A stretch of 42,000 nucleotides of DNA from Myxococcales bacterium (GTDB lineage Bacteria; Myxococcota_A; Polyangia; Polyangiales; Houyiibacteriaceae). The DNA lies in the NCBI GenBank assembly GCA_024640845.1, contig JAHEEE010000012.1, positions 27,794-69,793 on the forward strand, written 5' to 3'. Position 1 is the first letter of the stretch. Every line of letters begins with the position of its first letter. Shown in pieces: positions 28,278 through 38,067 of this stretch. Under the pieces are notes generated by a model. The model saw only the letters and a list, made by a program, of their open reading frames with translations. It was not told where the DNA came from and searched no databases. Both the position numbers and the translations under genes were made by a program.

Positions 28278-30146
28278 ATGTTCGTCATCGAGCAAACCCG
28301 AGAGCGGTACCTACGAAGCCCGCGCTTGGAGCCGGTGGACGATGGCGGCGCGCTTCTGCACCTGTTGGCATGGACCGGCGACGAGGAGTGCATCCTCCGC
28401 TTCAAGTTGACCCGCGACGGGGTCGTCGAAGGCGAACCCGCTGCGACGGACCATGCGCCCGCGATCATGGGCTGGGCCCCGGGGATGGTACACCCGGTGA
28501 ACGATCCCCTGGCCGAGCTTCAAGCGGAGCACCAAGGGTGGCGTGCGACCGTGCGCCACGAGGGCGCGCGCTCGACCGTGCTCGTCGTGACGCCAGCGGG
28601 GCATGAGTTCATCGCGTGGACGGCGTTGGGCATCGCGGCGGCGCCATGCATCAACGCCGCCCGAGGGGGGGCATGGATAGCGTTCCATCATGACGTGAGG
28701 GAGGACACTGGGGTTCCCGACATCGCCAAGTGGATCGCACTTCGTTTCGTCGACATGGAGGGCGGGGTGTTCGAGCCGGCTGCGCCGATGACTGGGCGCA
28801 ATCGCGACCTCGATGGCGAGGAGCAGAGCTTCGAATTTCCGACGCTCGTCGTGGGGGACGACGGCGCCGTCGATCTGTTTGGACGCGGCTCGCACAACGT
28901 CTATCGTCAACGACTCGACGCGAAAGGATTCTCGGAGCGCGAACCGATCGATGACGGCCACTGGGGCTGCCGAGGGCGACGCGTGAGCGCCGTGCGATTG
29001 ATGGACGGCACCACCCTCGCTGCTCGTCGCGGCCGCAAGGGCATCGTGATTCAGCGCTTCGATGCTCCGACCGGTGGGGCGCCCGAGCTGGTGCCGGCAC
29101 AGATCGAAGCAGGCGGGCGCGAGGCGGAGCTCGCACACGCCGCCGCCTGGTCCGGCCCACAAGTGCTGTTCGGCGACATCCAACAGCACAGCGCGCACTC
29201 CGACGGCGTCGGGAGCGCCGATGAGACCTATCTTCGGGCGCGTTACCGGTATGGAGACGACTTCGCGGCGCTCACCGATCACGAATCGTTCCTCGGAAAG
29301 CGAATCGGTCCCGGGGAGTGGGCCTACCTTCAGGCCGTAACCGAGCGGTACGACGATCCGGGGGAGTTCGCGACGATCGTGGCCTACGAGTGGACCGGCA
29401 AGGCGTACCCGGGACCCGGCCACAAGTGCATCTACCTGCCAGGGCCTGGGCTTCCGATCATCTCGCGCGACGATGTTCCGCGCGGTGCCGACATCGTCGA
29501 GCAAATCACGGCGCAGGGCGCGCTGACCGGTCCCCACCATATCGGATGGACCGGCGCCGACGTTGAAGGCCACAATCCGGCCGGACAACCCGTGTGGGAG
29601 ATCTGCTCCTGCCATGGTTGCTACGAGCACCCCGATCATCCTCTCGGTCATCGCGGCGATCTCGAGGACCAGTTCGCGAAGCCTCTGCTCGATCGTGGTC
29701 TTCGGTTCGGGTTCATGGCTAACTCGGACAGCCATGGGCTCCTCTGGCATCATGGCGAGTGTCGGAAGCGCGACCCTTTCCGAACCGGGCTCACGGCTGT
29801 GATCTCGGCGAGGAGGACCCGCAAAGCGATTCTCGAAGCGCTGCGTGCACGCCGCTGCTACGCGACCAGCGGCGCGAAAATATTGCTCGATGTGCATGTT
29901 GCCGGCTTTCCAATGGGGAGCGAGCTCGAGATCGAGGGGCCGGTGGACGTCCACGTTCGAGCGCTCGGAACCACGGACATCGAACGAATCGAGCTGATGA
30001 CGCCCGACGGGATCGCCGCCTCGGATCAACCGGGCTCCCCGTCCGCTTCGTTCGTCGGCGAGGTCGAAGCGCCTTACGTCTACTGCCGGATTACGCAGGC
30101 CGACGGCGAGATGGCCTGGTCGAGCCCGATCTGGTTTGGGAACTAG
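28278..30146 (+). CDS. DUF3604/PHP-like metal-dependent hydrolase
   Basis: This 622-residue protein has a C-terminal half resembling DUF3604 and PHP-type phosphoesterases. The metal-binding motif QQHSAHSDG (H304, H307, D309) is followed by TDHESF (D334, H335), PHHIGW (H420-421) and NSDSHG (D484, H486). The first 290 residues are beta-rich and may form a propeller-like region. It has no signal peptide, so it seems cytoplasmic unless another export route exists. It begins six bases after the stop of the sulfatase-fold gene, so the two form an operon and may act in one pathway on a modified glycan or phosphoester. I do not know the substrate. Confidence 0.78.
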   Translation: MFVIEQTRERYLRSPRLEPVDDGGALLHLLAWTGDEECILRFKLTRDGVVEGEPAATDHAPAIMGWAPGMVHPVNDPLAELQAEHQGWRATVRHEGARSTVLVVTPAGHEFIAWTALGIAAAPCINAARGGAWIAFHHDVREDTGVPDIAKWIALRFVDMEGGVFEPAAPMTGRNRDLDGEEQSFEFPTLVVGDDGAVDLFGRGSHNVYRQRLDAKGFSEREPIDDGHWGCRGRRVSAVRLMDGTTLAARRGRKGIVIQRFDAPTGGAPELVPAQIEAGGREAELAHAAAWSGPQVLFGDIQQHSAHSDGVGSADETYLRARYRYGDDFAALTDHESFLGKRIGPGEWAYLQAVTERYDDPGEFATIVAYEWTGKAYPGPGHKCIYLPGPGLPIISRDDVPRGADIVEQITAQGALTGPHHIGWTGADVEGHNPAGQPVWEICSCHGCYEHPDHPLGHRGDLEDQFAKPLLDRGLRFGFMANSDSHGLLWHHGECRKRDPFRTGLTAVISARRTRKAILEALRARRCYATSGAKILLDVHVAGFPMGSELEIEGPVDVHVRALGTTDIERIELMTPDGIAASDQPGSPSASFVGEVEAPYVYCRITQADGEMAWSSPIWFGN

Positions 30147-30248
30147 CCGGAGAATCGGTCGCGACGCACGTGCTCGCGCTGGGGTGCCCCGCTCGGCCGT
30201 CTCCACACGGCAGTACACGACTCGCCTCCCGACGCCAATGGCGTTGGC

Positions 30249-31505
30249 TCACCCCAAGATTGCTTTCGCCCGCTTTGCTGCCTCCGCGCGCGACACCTCG
30301 TCCTGCGTCTTTTGCTCGAGATCCTTGAGCTGGACGACCCCATTTTCGACTTCCGATTCGCCCAGGATCATTGCGATGCGGGCGCTCATCTTGTCGGCGC
30401 GCCGGAGCTGGCTCTTGAGCGAGCCGCCGCGCAAATCACTCTCGACGCGCAAACCCGCGTCGCGAAGCTCCCGTCCGAGCAGTGCAGCCTCGGAGCGAAC
30501 ACTCGCCTGGGCCGCCACGATGAACACGTCGACGTGGGTGGGATCCGGCTCGCTCGGCATCGCCATCAGCAGGCGTTCGAGACCCATCGCGAAGCCGATG
30601 GCCGGGGTATCGGGGCCTCCCAGGCTCTTCACCATTTGGTCGTAGCGACCGCCGCCGAGCAGCGCGTTCTGCGCGCCGAGGCCTTCGCCTTTGCCGAGGA
30701 CTTCGAAGAGGGTCCGGGTGTAGTAGTCGAGGCCGCGGACGAGCGAGCCCTCGACGCGATAGGGCGTACCGAGAAGGGTGAGCGTTTTCTGCAGCGTATC
30801 GAAGTGTGCGCGATCCGCATCGACCAAATGGCTCAAGATCGAAGGTGCGTCCGCAGCGATTTCGGAGCAGCGTGGGACTTTGCAATCGAGGACGCGTAGG
30901 GGATTGGCGTCCATGCGCCGCTGGCAGTCGCTGCAAAGCTCCGAGCGATAGGGTTCGAGGTAGCCGAGCAGTGCATCCCGGTAGTTCGCGCGCGTTTCTG
31001 GGCCCCCGATCGAGTTGATCAACACTTCGACCTGGGTGATGCCCAGGCTCGAGATGAAGCCGACCACCATGTCGATGACCTCGGCGTCCACGTAAGGCCC
31101 GGGGTCACCGAAGACCTCGATGCCAGCCTGGTAGAATTGGCGGTAGCGGCCTTTGGCAGGACGCTCGCGCCGATACATCGGCCCGACGTAAAACCATTTG
31201 GTCACCGGCTCCAACGCTTGGACGTTGTGCTGAATGTATGCGCGCACTGACGATGCCGTGCCTTCTGGGCGCAACGTGAGCGATTTGTCGCCGCGATCGG
31301 TAAAGGTGTACATCTCCTTTTCGACGATGTCGGTGTTCTCCCCGATCGACCGAACGAACAAAGCCGTCGGCTCCACGATTGGGAACCGCGCCTCGCGAAA
31401 GCCATAGAGCGCTGCGCGCGCGCGAAACGCATCCTCGAGGCGGTGCCACTTCGAGATCTCGTCGGGCAGGATGTCTTTCATCCCTTTGACGGCGCGAAGA
31501 CTCAT
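30249..31505 (-). CDS. hisS: Histidyl-tRNA synthetase
   Basis: HisS charges tRNA-His and is a class II synthetase dimer. The 418-residue protein shows LRAVKGMKDILPDE at the start, motif 2 with GPMYRRERPAKGRYRQFYQAG, the histidine-specific blocks VRGLDYYTRTLFE and GRYDQMVKSLGG, motif 3 in AIGFAMGLERLL and the C-terminal anticodon-binding domain from about residue 330 (THVDVFIVAAQ). ATG at 31505 gives a normal length. It is the last of four minus-strand genes reading down from moxR, but each gap is 69-71 bases, so co-transcription is not certain. Confidence 0.98.
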   Translation of the reverse strand: MSLRAVKGMKDILPDEISKWHRLEDAFRARAALYGFREARFPIVEPTALFVRSIGENTDIVEKEMYTFTDRGDKSLTLRPEGTASSVRAYIQHNVQALEPVTKWFYVGPMYRRERPAKGRYRQFYQAGIEVFGDPGPYVDAEVIDMVVGFISSLGITQVEVLINSIGGPETRANYRDALLGYLEPYRSELCSDCQRRMDANPLRVLDCKVPRCSEIAADAPSILSHLVDADRAHFDTLQKTLTLLGTPYRVEGSLVRGLDYYTRTLFEVLGKGEGLGAQNALLGGGRYDQMVKSLGGPDTPAIGFAMGLERLLMAMPSEPDPTHVDVFIVAAQASVRSEAALLGRELRDAGLRVESDLRGGSLKSQLRRADKMSARIAMILGESEVENGVVQLKDLEQKTQDEVSRAEAAKRAKAILG

Positions 31506-31576
31506 GGCGTCCCGTTACTCGATGCACGGTCACCAGGCAAGGGTCGAAGCCCCGTGGGCGACGCGTAGCGCCGGTT

Positions 31577-32062
31577 TTACGGGGCGGGGTTGCTGAACTT
31601 GACGAAGACGTAGTTGAAGCCGTCTTTGCCCTTCTTCTGTGTGATGGTCGGCGTGACGTCTTCACGCATCTCGAAGACCATCTTCACGTCCTTCTTGCCG
31701 CTGCGCTGCACCGTGGCGCGCGTGACTGGTGTGTCGAAAAACTGGGTCTCCAACGGCAGGAAGTTCGTCTTCAAGTGCACCCGGATGTTGTGGATCACGA
31801 GCTCGAACTGGCCCTTCGTCTGAGTCGTACCGTAGCGGACCTCTTTCGAGGTCTGAACGAAAAACGACGAGCCGTCCTCGTGCATGATGAAGCCAGGCCA
31901 GGTGAGCATGACCGCACCCTCGGGGATCTCCTCGACCTTGGGCGGGAGATTCTCGGAGTCGGACTCCGGGTTTACGCCATCGTAGGTCTCGCTTTGCGCC
32001 GACGCGACGGCCGGTGCGATCCCCAACGCGATGACGAGCATCAGTATCGACGACTTCCCCAC
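31577..32062 (-). CDS. Exported AMIN-like protein
   Basis: This 161-residue protein has a cleavable signal (GKSSILMLVIALGIAPAVASA, cleavage before QS). The mature part contains an AMIN-like beta domain: FELVIHNIRVHLKTNFLPLETQFF then TPVTRATVQRSG, KKDVKMVFEMRED and FNYVFVKFSNP. AMIN domains usually target envelope proteins to the cell wall or secretin complexes. There is no catalytic region. It sits between the VWA gene and hisS on the same strand. The domain assignment is by strand pattern and is moderate. Confidence 0.65.
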   Translation of the reverse strand: MGKSSILMLVIALGIAPAVASAQSETYDGVNPESDSENLPPKVEEIPEGAVMLTWPGFIMHEDGSSFFVQTSKEVRYGTTQTKGQFELVIHNIRVHLKTNFLPLETQFFDTPVTRATVQRSGKKDVKMVFEMREDVTPTITQKKGKDGFNYVFVKFSNPAP

Positions 32063-33319
32063 GCCTTCAGGGTAAGCGACCCGCCGTCAGGAGCCCAAAT
32101 TTCGAAGCGGAGGCCCCGGTTTAGGGGCGATCAGTGGGCTCGCCCACCCTTGAGGAGATGGCTCACGCCCTCACCGAGCCCCTCGAGGGTCAGCGGGAAC
32201 ATGTCGAATACCTGTCGGACGTATTCGATTGTGTTGCCATTCCAATAGCGTTGCGGCTCGGGGTTGAGCCAGATGCTGCGGTGGAAGTGCTGGCTGAGCA
32301 TCATGAGCCATTGCAGGCCTTCGATGCCGCGGTCATCGCCGAGGTCGAGTGAGCCGCCCGCGGCGAGCAACTCGTAGGGGGCCATCAGGGCGTCGCCGAC
32401 CATGATGAGCTTGTAGTGGGGACCCGCCTCGTGGATGAGGTCGCGCACCTTGACCGGCGTGTCGAAACGCTCGGTCTCATACACGTGGCCGTAGACGCAG
32501 TTGTGGAAGTAGTACGTGCGGAGCTCTTTGAAGTGCGAGGACTTCTTGGCCGCAGAGAACAGCCGTGAGCAAAGGTGGGCGAACGGGTCCATCGACCCGC
32601 CGACGTCCATCATCAAGATGATGCGTGTGTTATGACGGCGGGGAGGGCGGGTGACCACTTCGAGCTCGCCGGCGTTCTGTGCAGTGGCGTCGATGGTGCC
32701 TTCCAGGTCGAGCTCTTCGTCGCCGCCTTCCCGAGCAAAGATGCGGAGCTTGCGAAGCGCGACCTGCATCTGGCGCACGTCGAGGGTGAGGTCCTGGCGG
32801 TACGGACGGTAGAGGCGCGCGTCTGCCACCTTGACCGCGCTTCGACCGCCACCGGAGCCGCCGATGCGAAAGCCCTTCGGTGAGCGCCCGCTGTGCCCGA
32901 ACGGCGACGTGCCGCCGGTGCCAATCCACTTGTTGCCCCCGTGGTGCTCCTCGTCTTGCTCTGCCATGCGCTCTTCGAACATCTTGCGGAGCTCGTCGAG
33001 GTCGAGGCTCTCGACGAACTCGCGCTGCTCGTCCGTGAGTTCGCCCATGTTCTCTTTGGCCTCTTGAAGCCAATCCCAGAGCTCGTCTTTGAGCTTCTTA
33101 CTCTCGATCTCGATCCCCTTGAAGAACGAGAGGAATGCTTCATCAAAGGAGTCGAGATGCGCTTCGTTGTGGATCATCACCGCGCGGGCGACGTTGTAGA
33201 AACCGTCGAGCGAGCTGTCATGGAGCCCCGCCTTGAGCGCCTGGGCAAGCGCAATGACCTCTTGCGTTCCGACGGGAACGCCGCGGCCGCGAAGCTCGAA
33301 CATGAAGGGGACTAGGATT

Positions 33320-34162
<843 letters not shown>

Positions 34163-34311
34163 GTGGCGCGAAACTTAACATGCTCCTGCAGAAAGGCGAC
34201 CGCGAGGGGCAGGGGGCAGCGGACTCCTGCAGGTACGCAGGGGGCAAGCCGCCAGCGCCAGCGTCAGAAGTGCCCAACATTACAACGAGTTAACCAGCCG
34301 ACCTACGCTCC
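34163..34311. other. Intergenic region with short direct repeats
   Basis: CTCCTGCAG occurs at 34183-34191 and 34224-34232 and CAGGGGGCA at 34210-34218 and 34238-34246, within the divergent region between moxR and yceD. They are short and GC-rich, and I assign no role. The yceD promoter follows. Confidence 0.3.
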
Positions 34312-34340
34312 TTGACACCGATATCCCCACAACGAATAGT
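34312..34340 (+). promoter_or_regulatory. Sigma-70-type promoter of the yceD-rpmF-fab operon
   Basis: TTGACA (34312-34317) is a perfect -35 box, and AATAGT (34335-34340) follows at exactly 17 bases, matching four of six -10 positions. Transcription would begin near 34347, giving a leader of about 50 bases before yceD. This is the clearest promoter in the window. Confidence 0.65.
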
Positions 34341-34397
34341 AGCGGACCTTTGTGGCCGGAATTGGCCCCTTGGCCTTCGGTTATCGCGTGAATTTCA

Positions 34398-34949
34398 ATG
34401 TCAGCCTTCGTCCTACAGATCCAGGACCTCGACGAGTCCGGGAAGGATTGGAACTTTGCCATCGGCAGGGATTGGTTGGCGTCTGCGCTCGCAGACACTG
34501 AGCTCGGGCCGGGATCGCAGGATGGCCGCTTGCAGGTCCACGCCCAGCGAAGTGGCATGGACGTGCTCGTGCAAGGACACATCACGAGCCGGCTTGCCGC
34601 CACATGCGCGCGTTGCCTGGAAGACGTGGCGCTCGATATCGACCTTGCCATGACGGCGCTCTTCAGCCCCGAGCACACTCGCCCGGACGACAGCCAGGAG
34701 ATCGACGTTCGGCTGGACGAGGTCAACCGTGACTACTACGGGGGCAGGGAGATCGTGTTGGACCCGATGGTCCGCGAGTACCTGTTGCTCGAAGCACCCA
34801 TGAAACCGCTTTGCTCGGAAGATTGCGAAGGAATCGCCGTCCCGGAGCATCTTCGACCTCCTGCGGAGGTTTTTGGGGACGCCGCGCCTGACGCGCGTTT
34901 CGCACCGCTACTCAAACTCAAAGAAGAACTTACGAAGAACGAGGAGTAA
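34398..34949 (+). CDS. yceD: DUF177/YceD family protein
   Basis: YceD is a conserved small protein that almost always precedes rpmF; it is connected with 23S rRNA or ribosome assembly in plants and bacteria. The 183-residue protein has two cysteine pairs, C70 and C73 (CARCLEDV) and C139 and C143 (CSEDCEG), that could bind metal. The first half includes FAIGRDWLASALAD and LQVHAQRSGMDVLVQG. No Shine-Dalgarno is evident before ATG 34398. rpmF starts four bases after the stop, and the operon promoter lies just upstream. Confidence 0.9.
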   Translation: MSAFVLQIQDLDESGKDWNFAIGRDWLASALADTELGPGSQDGRLQVHAQRSGMDVLVQGHITSRLAATCARCLEDVALDIDLAMTALFSPEHTRPDDSQEIDVRLDEVNRDYYGGREIVLDPMVREYLLLEAPMKPLCSEDCEGIAVPEHLRPPAEVFGDAAPDARFAPLLKLKEELTKNEE

Positions 34950-34953
34950 TCCC

Positions 34954-35148
34954 GTGGCAGTACCGAAGAGACGAACCAGCCCGATGAAGCGCGACCAGCG
35001 CCGGGCTCAGCACGACAAAATCACCGCGCCGAACGTGATTCCCTGCCCGAACTGCGGCGATGTGATGCTGCCACACCGGGCGTGTCCGGCGTGCGGCTTC
35101 TACAAGGGCCGCCAGGTCGTCAAGGGCAAAGCCGAAGAGCTCGAGTAG
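34954..35148 (+). CDS. rpmF: 50S ribosomal protein L32
   Basis: L32 is a small protein of the large ribosomal subunit. The 64-residue protein begins VAVPKRRTSPMKRDQRRAQH and has a zinc ribbon with C31, C34, C44 and C47 (CPNCGDVMLPHRACPACG), the C+ form. GAGGAG lies eight bases before the GTG at 34954, inside the end of yceD, and fixes the start. The next gene, fabG, begins three bases after the stop, where many bacteria have plsX and fabH. Confidence 0.97.
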   Translation: MAVPKRRTSPMKRDQRRAQHDKITAPNVIPCPNCGDVMLPHRACPACGFYKGRQVVKGKAEELE

Positions 35149-35151
35149 ATC

Positions 35152-35898
35152 GTGTTCGATCTGGCCGGGAAAATCGCCGTCGTGACTGGGGGGTCGCGAG
35201 GCATCGGCCGTGCCGTAAGCATCGCGCTCGCCGGAGCCGGGGCTCATGTGCTCGTCAACTACCGCTCGAACGAAGAAGCTGCGAAGGAGACGCTGCGGCT
35301 GATCGAAGAGGCGGGTGGCACGGGGGAGGCCCTTGGCTTCGATGTGGCTGACTCCGAGTCAGTAGAGACCGCGATCAGGGACGCCGCGAAACGGCACGGC
35401 CACATCGACATTCTCGTGAACAACGCGGGAATCTCGATCGACCAGTTGTTGTTGAGAGTGTCGGCGAAGGACCTCGAGATGACCTGGGCCACCAACGTGA
35501 ATGGAGCGATCTTCTGTTCCAAGGCCTGTATCCGCTCGATGATGCGCAACAAATGGGGTCGGATCATCAGCCTTTCGAGCGTGGTGGCCGAGTCCGGAAA
35601 TGCCGGCCAAGTGGTTTATTCTTCGTCGAAAGCCGCCCTTTTGGGGATGACTCGCTCGTTGGCGCGCGAATACGCCTCGCGGGGCGTGACGGTCAACGCG
35701 GTCGCCCCGGGCTTCATCGAGACCGACATGACGGCCGATCTGCCAGAAACGGCCAGGCAGGGAATCGTCGACCAGACCCCGCTCGGCCGAATTGGCCGCC
35801 CTGAGGAGGTCGCTGCGGCGGTTGTGTTTTTAGCTAGCGAAGAAGCGAGCTATATCACCGGGCAAGTCGTCCGGGTCAACGGAGGCATGCACGTTTAG
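35152..35898 (+). CDS. fabG: 3-oxoacyl-[acyl-carrier-protein] reductase
   Basis: FabG reduces 3-ketoacyl-ACP with NADPH in each round of fatty-acid elongation. The 248-residue short-chain dehydrogenase has the cofactor loop VTGGSRGIGRAV (11-22), NNAGIS at 90-95, and the catalytic triad S143, Y156 and K160 (LSSVV, YSSSKAALLG). The C-terminus IETDMTADLPE is FabG-like. The start is GTG at 35152, three bases after rpmF. acpP and fabF follow on the same strand. Confidence 0.95.
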   Translation: MFDLAGKIAVVTGGSRGIGRAVSIALAGAGAHVLVNYRSNEEAAKETLRLIEEAGGTGEALGFDVADSESVETAIRDAAKRHGHIDILVNNAGISIDQLLLRVSAKDLEMTWATNVNGAIFCSKACIRSMMRNKWGRIISLSSVVAESGNAGQVVYSSSKAALLGMTRSLAREYASRGVTVNAVAPGFIETDMTADLPETARQGIVDQTPLGRIGRPEEVAAAVVFLASEEASYITGQVVRVNGGMHV

Positions 35899-35922
35899 AA
35901 ACGCGCGTGACGGAGGAAGCAG

Positions 35923-36159
35923 ATGGACATCGCTGAGAAGGTCAAAGAAATCGTGTCAGACAAGCTCGACGTCGATCCGGCCGACATTCAGGAAGACAAG
36001 GACTTCGTCGAAGACCTCAAGGCTGACTCGCTCGCGATTGTCGAGGTCGTGTTGGCGCTCGAGGAGCAGTTCGAGATCGAGATCCCCGACGAGGACACCG
36101 AAAAAATCAAGACCGTCAACGACGCCATCGAATACATCAAGGCGAACGCCAGCTCCTAA
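35923..36159 (+). CDS. acpP: Acyl carrier protein
   Basis: AcpP carries growing acyl chains on phosphopantetheine. It has 78 residues, strongly acidic, and the prosthetic group attaches at S36 in [10 protein letters not shown], followed by [21 protein letters not shown] precedes the ATG. Its place between fabG and fabF is the standard fatty-acid gene order. Confidence 0.98.
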   Translation: MDIAEKVKEIVSDKLDVDPADIQEDKDFVEDLKADSLAIVEVVLALEEQFEIEIPDEDTEKIKTVNDAIEYIKANASS

Positions 36160-36188
36160 GCGGTGCTCCGCTTGCTGGGTCCACTTCG

Positions 36189-37427
36189 ATGAGGCGCGTA
36201 GTCGTGACAGGCGTGGGCACCGTGAGCCCATGCGGCACCAATGTCGTCACCACTTGGGACAACGTCTCGAATGGCCGCAGCGGCATCGCGGAGATTCAGG
36301 GATTCGACGCGGCCGACTTCGCCTCCAGGATCGCAGGGGAGTGCACGGACTTCGAGCCTCTGCAGCACATGGCGAAACGCCGTTTGCGCGAGTGCGCTCG
36401 ATTCATTCAGCTTTCCATCGTCGCAAGCGCCGAGGCGATCCTAAACGCGGGCTTCGAGCCCACTGAAGAAGAGAAGGAGCGTGTCGGGACCTTCATCGGT
36501 GTCGGCTTTTGTGGTCTCGAGGTGTTCGAGGATACCTGCAAGACCCTGTTCGAGAAGGGTCCTCGGCGGGTTTCGCCCTACTTCATTCCCTCGGTGATTT
36601 CCAACCTGGCTCCCGGGCAGGTGACCATCGATTGGGGCTTCAAAGGGCCGAGCTACACGCACACCAGCGCTTGCGCGTCAGGAGCACATGCGATTGGCGA
36701 TGCGTTTCGTTGGATTCAGCGCGGTGAGATCGACGCAGCCGTTGCGGGTGGCGCAGAGGCCGCCGTAACTCCGATCGGCGTCGCCGCCTTTGCCTCGATG
36801 CGCGCCTTGTCGCGTCGCAACGACGAACCCGAGCTGGCGAGCCGACCGTTCGACTCGGGACGGGACGGCTTCGTCATTGCCGAGGGTGCCGGCATCCTGA
36901 TGCTCGAAGAGCGAGACAGAGCGCTTGCTCGTGGCGCCAACATCTTGGCGGAGATCATCGGATACGCCGCGACCTCTGATGCGTATCACATGGTGCAGCC
37001 GGCTCCCGATGCAGAGGGCGCTCAGCGCGCGATGAAGCTGGCGCTGGCCGATGCGAAGCTCAACCCGGAAGACCTCGACTACGTCAATGCACACGGGACC
37101 TCGACGCCCATGGGCGATGTAGGCGAGCTCGTGGCCATTCAGAAGGTCTTCGGTGCGCATGCAAGCGGTGGGCTCGCCGTGTCGAGCACCAAGAGCATGA
37201 CAGGGCACCTGCTCGGTGCAGCGGGCGGCCTCGAACCGGTGCTTTGTGTACTCGCGTTACGAGACGGCCTGATCCCGCCGACCATCAACCTAGACGACCC
37301 TGACCCGGTCGGAGCAGGCATGAATCTCGTGCCAAACGCAGCGCAGGAACGGCCGATTCGCGCCCTGATGAACAACTCCTTCGGCTTCGGCGGAACCAAC
37401 TGCGCGCTCGTGCTAGGAGCACCGTAG
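36189..37427 (+). CDS. fabF: 3-oxoacyl-[acyl-carrier-protein] synthase II
   Basis: FabF condenses malonyl-ACP with acyl-ACP in elongation. The 412-residue thiolase-fold enzyme has C162 (TSACASGAHA) as nucleophile, H302 (NAHGTSTPMGD) and H340 (KSMTGHLLGAAGG) as the two decarboxylation histidines, and the C-terminal NNSFGFGGTN. It begins 29 bases after acpP and is followed at two bases by rpiB, so it is part of the same transcript. It does not look like a polyketide synthase component. Confidence 0.97.
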   Translation: MRRVVVTGVGTVSPCGTNVVTTWDNVSNGRSGIAEIQGFDAADFASRIAGECTDFEPLQHMAKRRLRECARFIQLSIVASAEAILNAGFEPTEEEKERVGTFIGVGFCGLEVFEDTCKTLFEKGPRRVSPYFIPSVISNLAPGQVTIDWGFKGPSYTHTSACASGAHAIGDAFRWIQRGEIDAAVAGGAEAAVTPIGVAAFASMRALSRRNDEPELASRPFDSGRDGFVIAEGAGILMLEERDRALARGANILAEIIGYAATSDAYHMVQPAPDAEGAQRAMKLALADAKLNPEDLDYVNAHGTSTPMGDVGELVAIQKVFGAHASGGLAVSSTKSMTGHLLGAAGGLEPVLCVLALRDGLIPPTINLDDPDPVGAGMNLVPNAAQERPIRALMNNSFGFGGTNCALVLGAP

Positions 37428-37429
37428 CC

Positions 37430-37873
37430 ATGGCCAATGTTCTCATCGTAGGTTCGGATCACGCAGGACTCGAGCTGAAGCGCGAGCTCGCGAGCCTGGC
37501 GACCGAGCTAGGATACGACCTCCGCGATGTGGGGACGCACACGAGCGACTCGACCGACTACCCGGACTACGCCCACCAAGTTGCTAGTGCGGTCGCCGCG
37601 GGGGAGGGTCTCGGGCTGCTGGTGTGCGGAACTGGGATTGGCATGTCGATGGCGGCCAACCGCCACCCTGGCGTTCGGGCGGCCTTGTGTGGTGATGTCT
37701 TCAGCGCGACGATGGCTCGGCAACACAACGACGCCAATGTGCTTTGCATTGGCGCCCGTGTCGTCGGCAGCGGCTTGGCCGGCGAGATCCTCAAAGCCTT
37801 CCTCGGCGCGAGCTTCGAGGGCGGCCGCCACGAGCGCCGGGTCAACAAGATCGACCTCTCCAATGAAGGTTGA
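37430..37873 (+). CDS. rpiB: Ribose-5-phosphate isomerase B
   Basis: RpiB interconverts ribose-5-phosphate and ribulose-5-phosphate in the pentose phosphate pathway. The 147-residue protein starts ANVLIVGSDHAGLELKREL, with catalytic C66 in VCGTGIGMSMAANR and H99 in ARQHNDANVL. The length is normal. It lies at the end of the fatty-acid cluster, and the next gene overlaps it by 11 bases. Confidence 0.95.
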   Translation: MANVLIVGSDHAGLELKRELASLATELGYDLRDVGTHTSDSTDYPDYAHQVASAVAAGEGLGLLVCGTGIGMSMAANRHPGVRAALCGDVFSATMARQHNDANVLCIGARVVGSGLAGEILKAFLGASFEGGRHERRVNKIDLSNEG

Positions 37874-38057
37874 GCAGGACGCCCGCTTTCGCGAGCAAAG
37901 GCAGCACTTCAAGCTCAAGTGGACCTGCGAGGACTGCGTCCTCTTCGACCCCGACTCCGGTTGCGCTCACGGTTTTCCGACCCACCGCCACCGGAACAGC
38001 CGCTACGAAGATCCGAGCGCCGATTTGCTGTTCTGTAAGGACTTCGAGTTGAGGTAG
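37863..38057 (+). CDS. Small cysteine-rich protein of unknown function
   Basis: This 64-residue protein (MKVEQDARFREQRQHFKLKW at the start) has a CEDC pair (C22, C25), then C34 and C58, with several histidines (GFPTHRHRN). The arrangement looks like a zinc or iron-sulfur binding site. It starts at ATG 37863, overlapping the last 11 bases of rpiB, so it is translationally coupled. No known family is recognised. It is missing from many annotations because of its length. Confidence 0.65.
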   Translation: MKVEQDARFREQRQHFKLKWTCEDCVLFDPDSGCAHGFPTHRHRNSRYEDPSADLLFCKDFELR

Positions 38058-38067
38058 GGGCGCAGCC

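Noticed and set aside
28311-30218. 635-residue antisense open frame over the DUF3604 gene
   Set aside because: It is a shadow of the sense gene with Arg/His-rich nonsense composition and no ribosome site or domain.
30181-30248. Short palindromes GGGGTGCCCC and ACGCCAATGGCGT between the DUF3604 gene and hisS
   Set aside because: Stems of four to five bases with no T-run; too weak to call as terminators.
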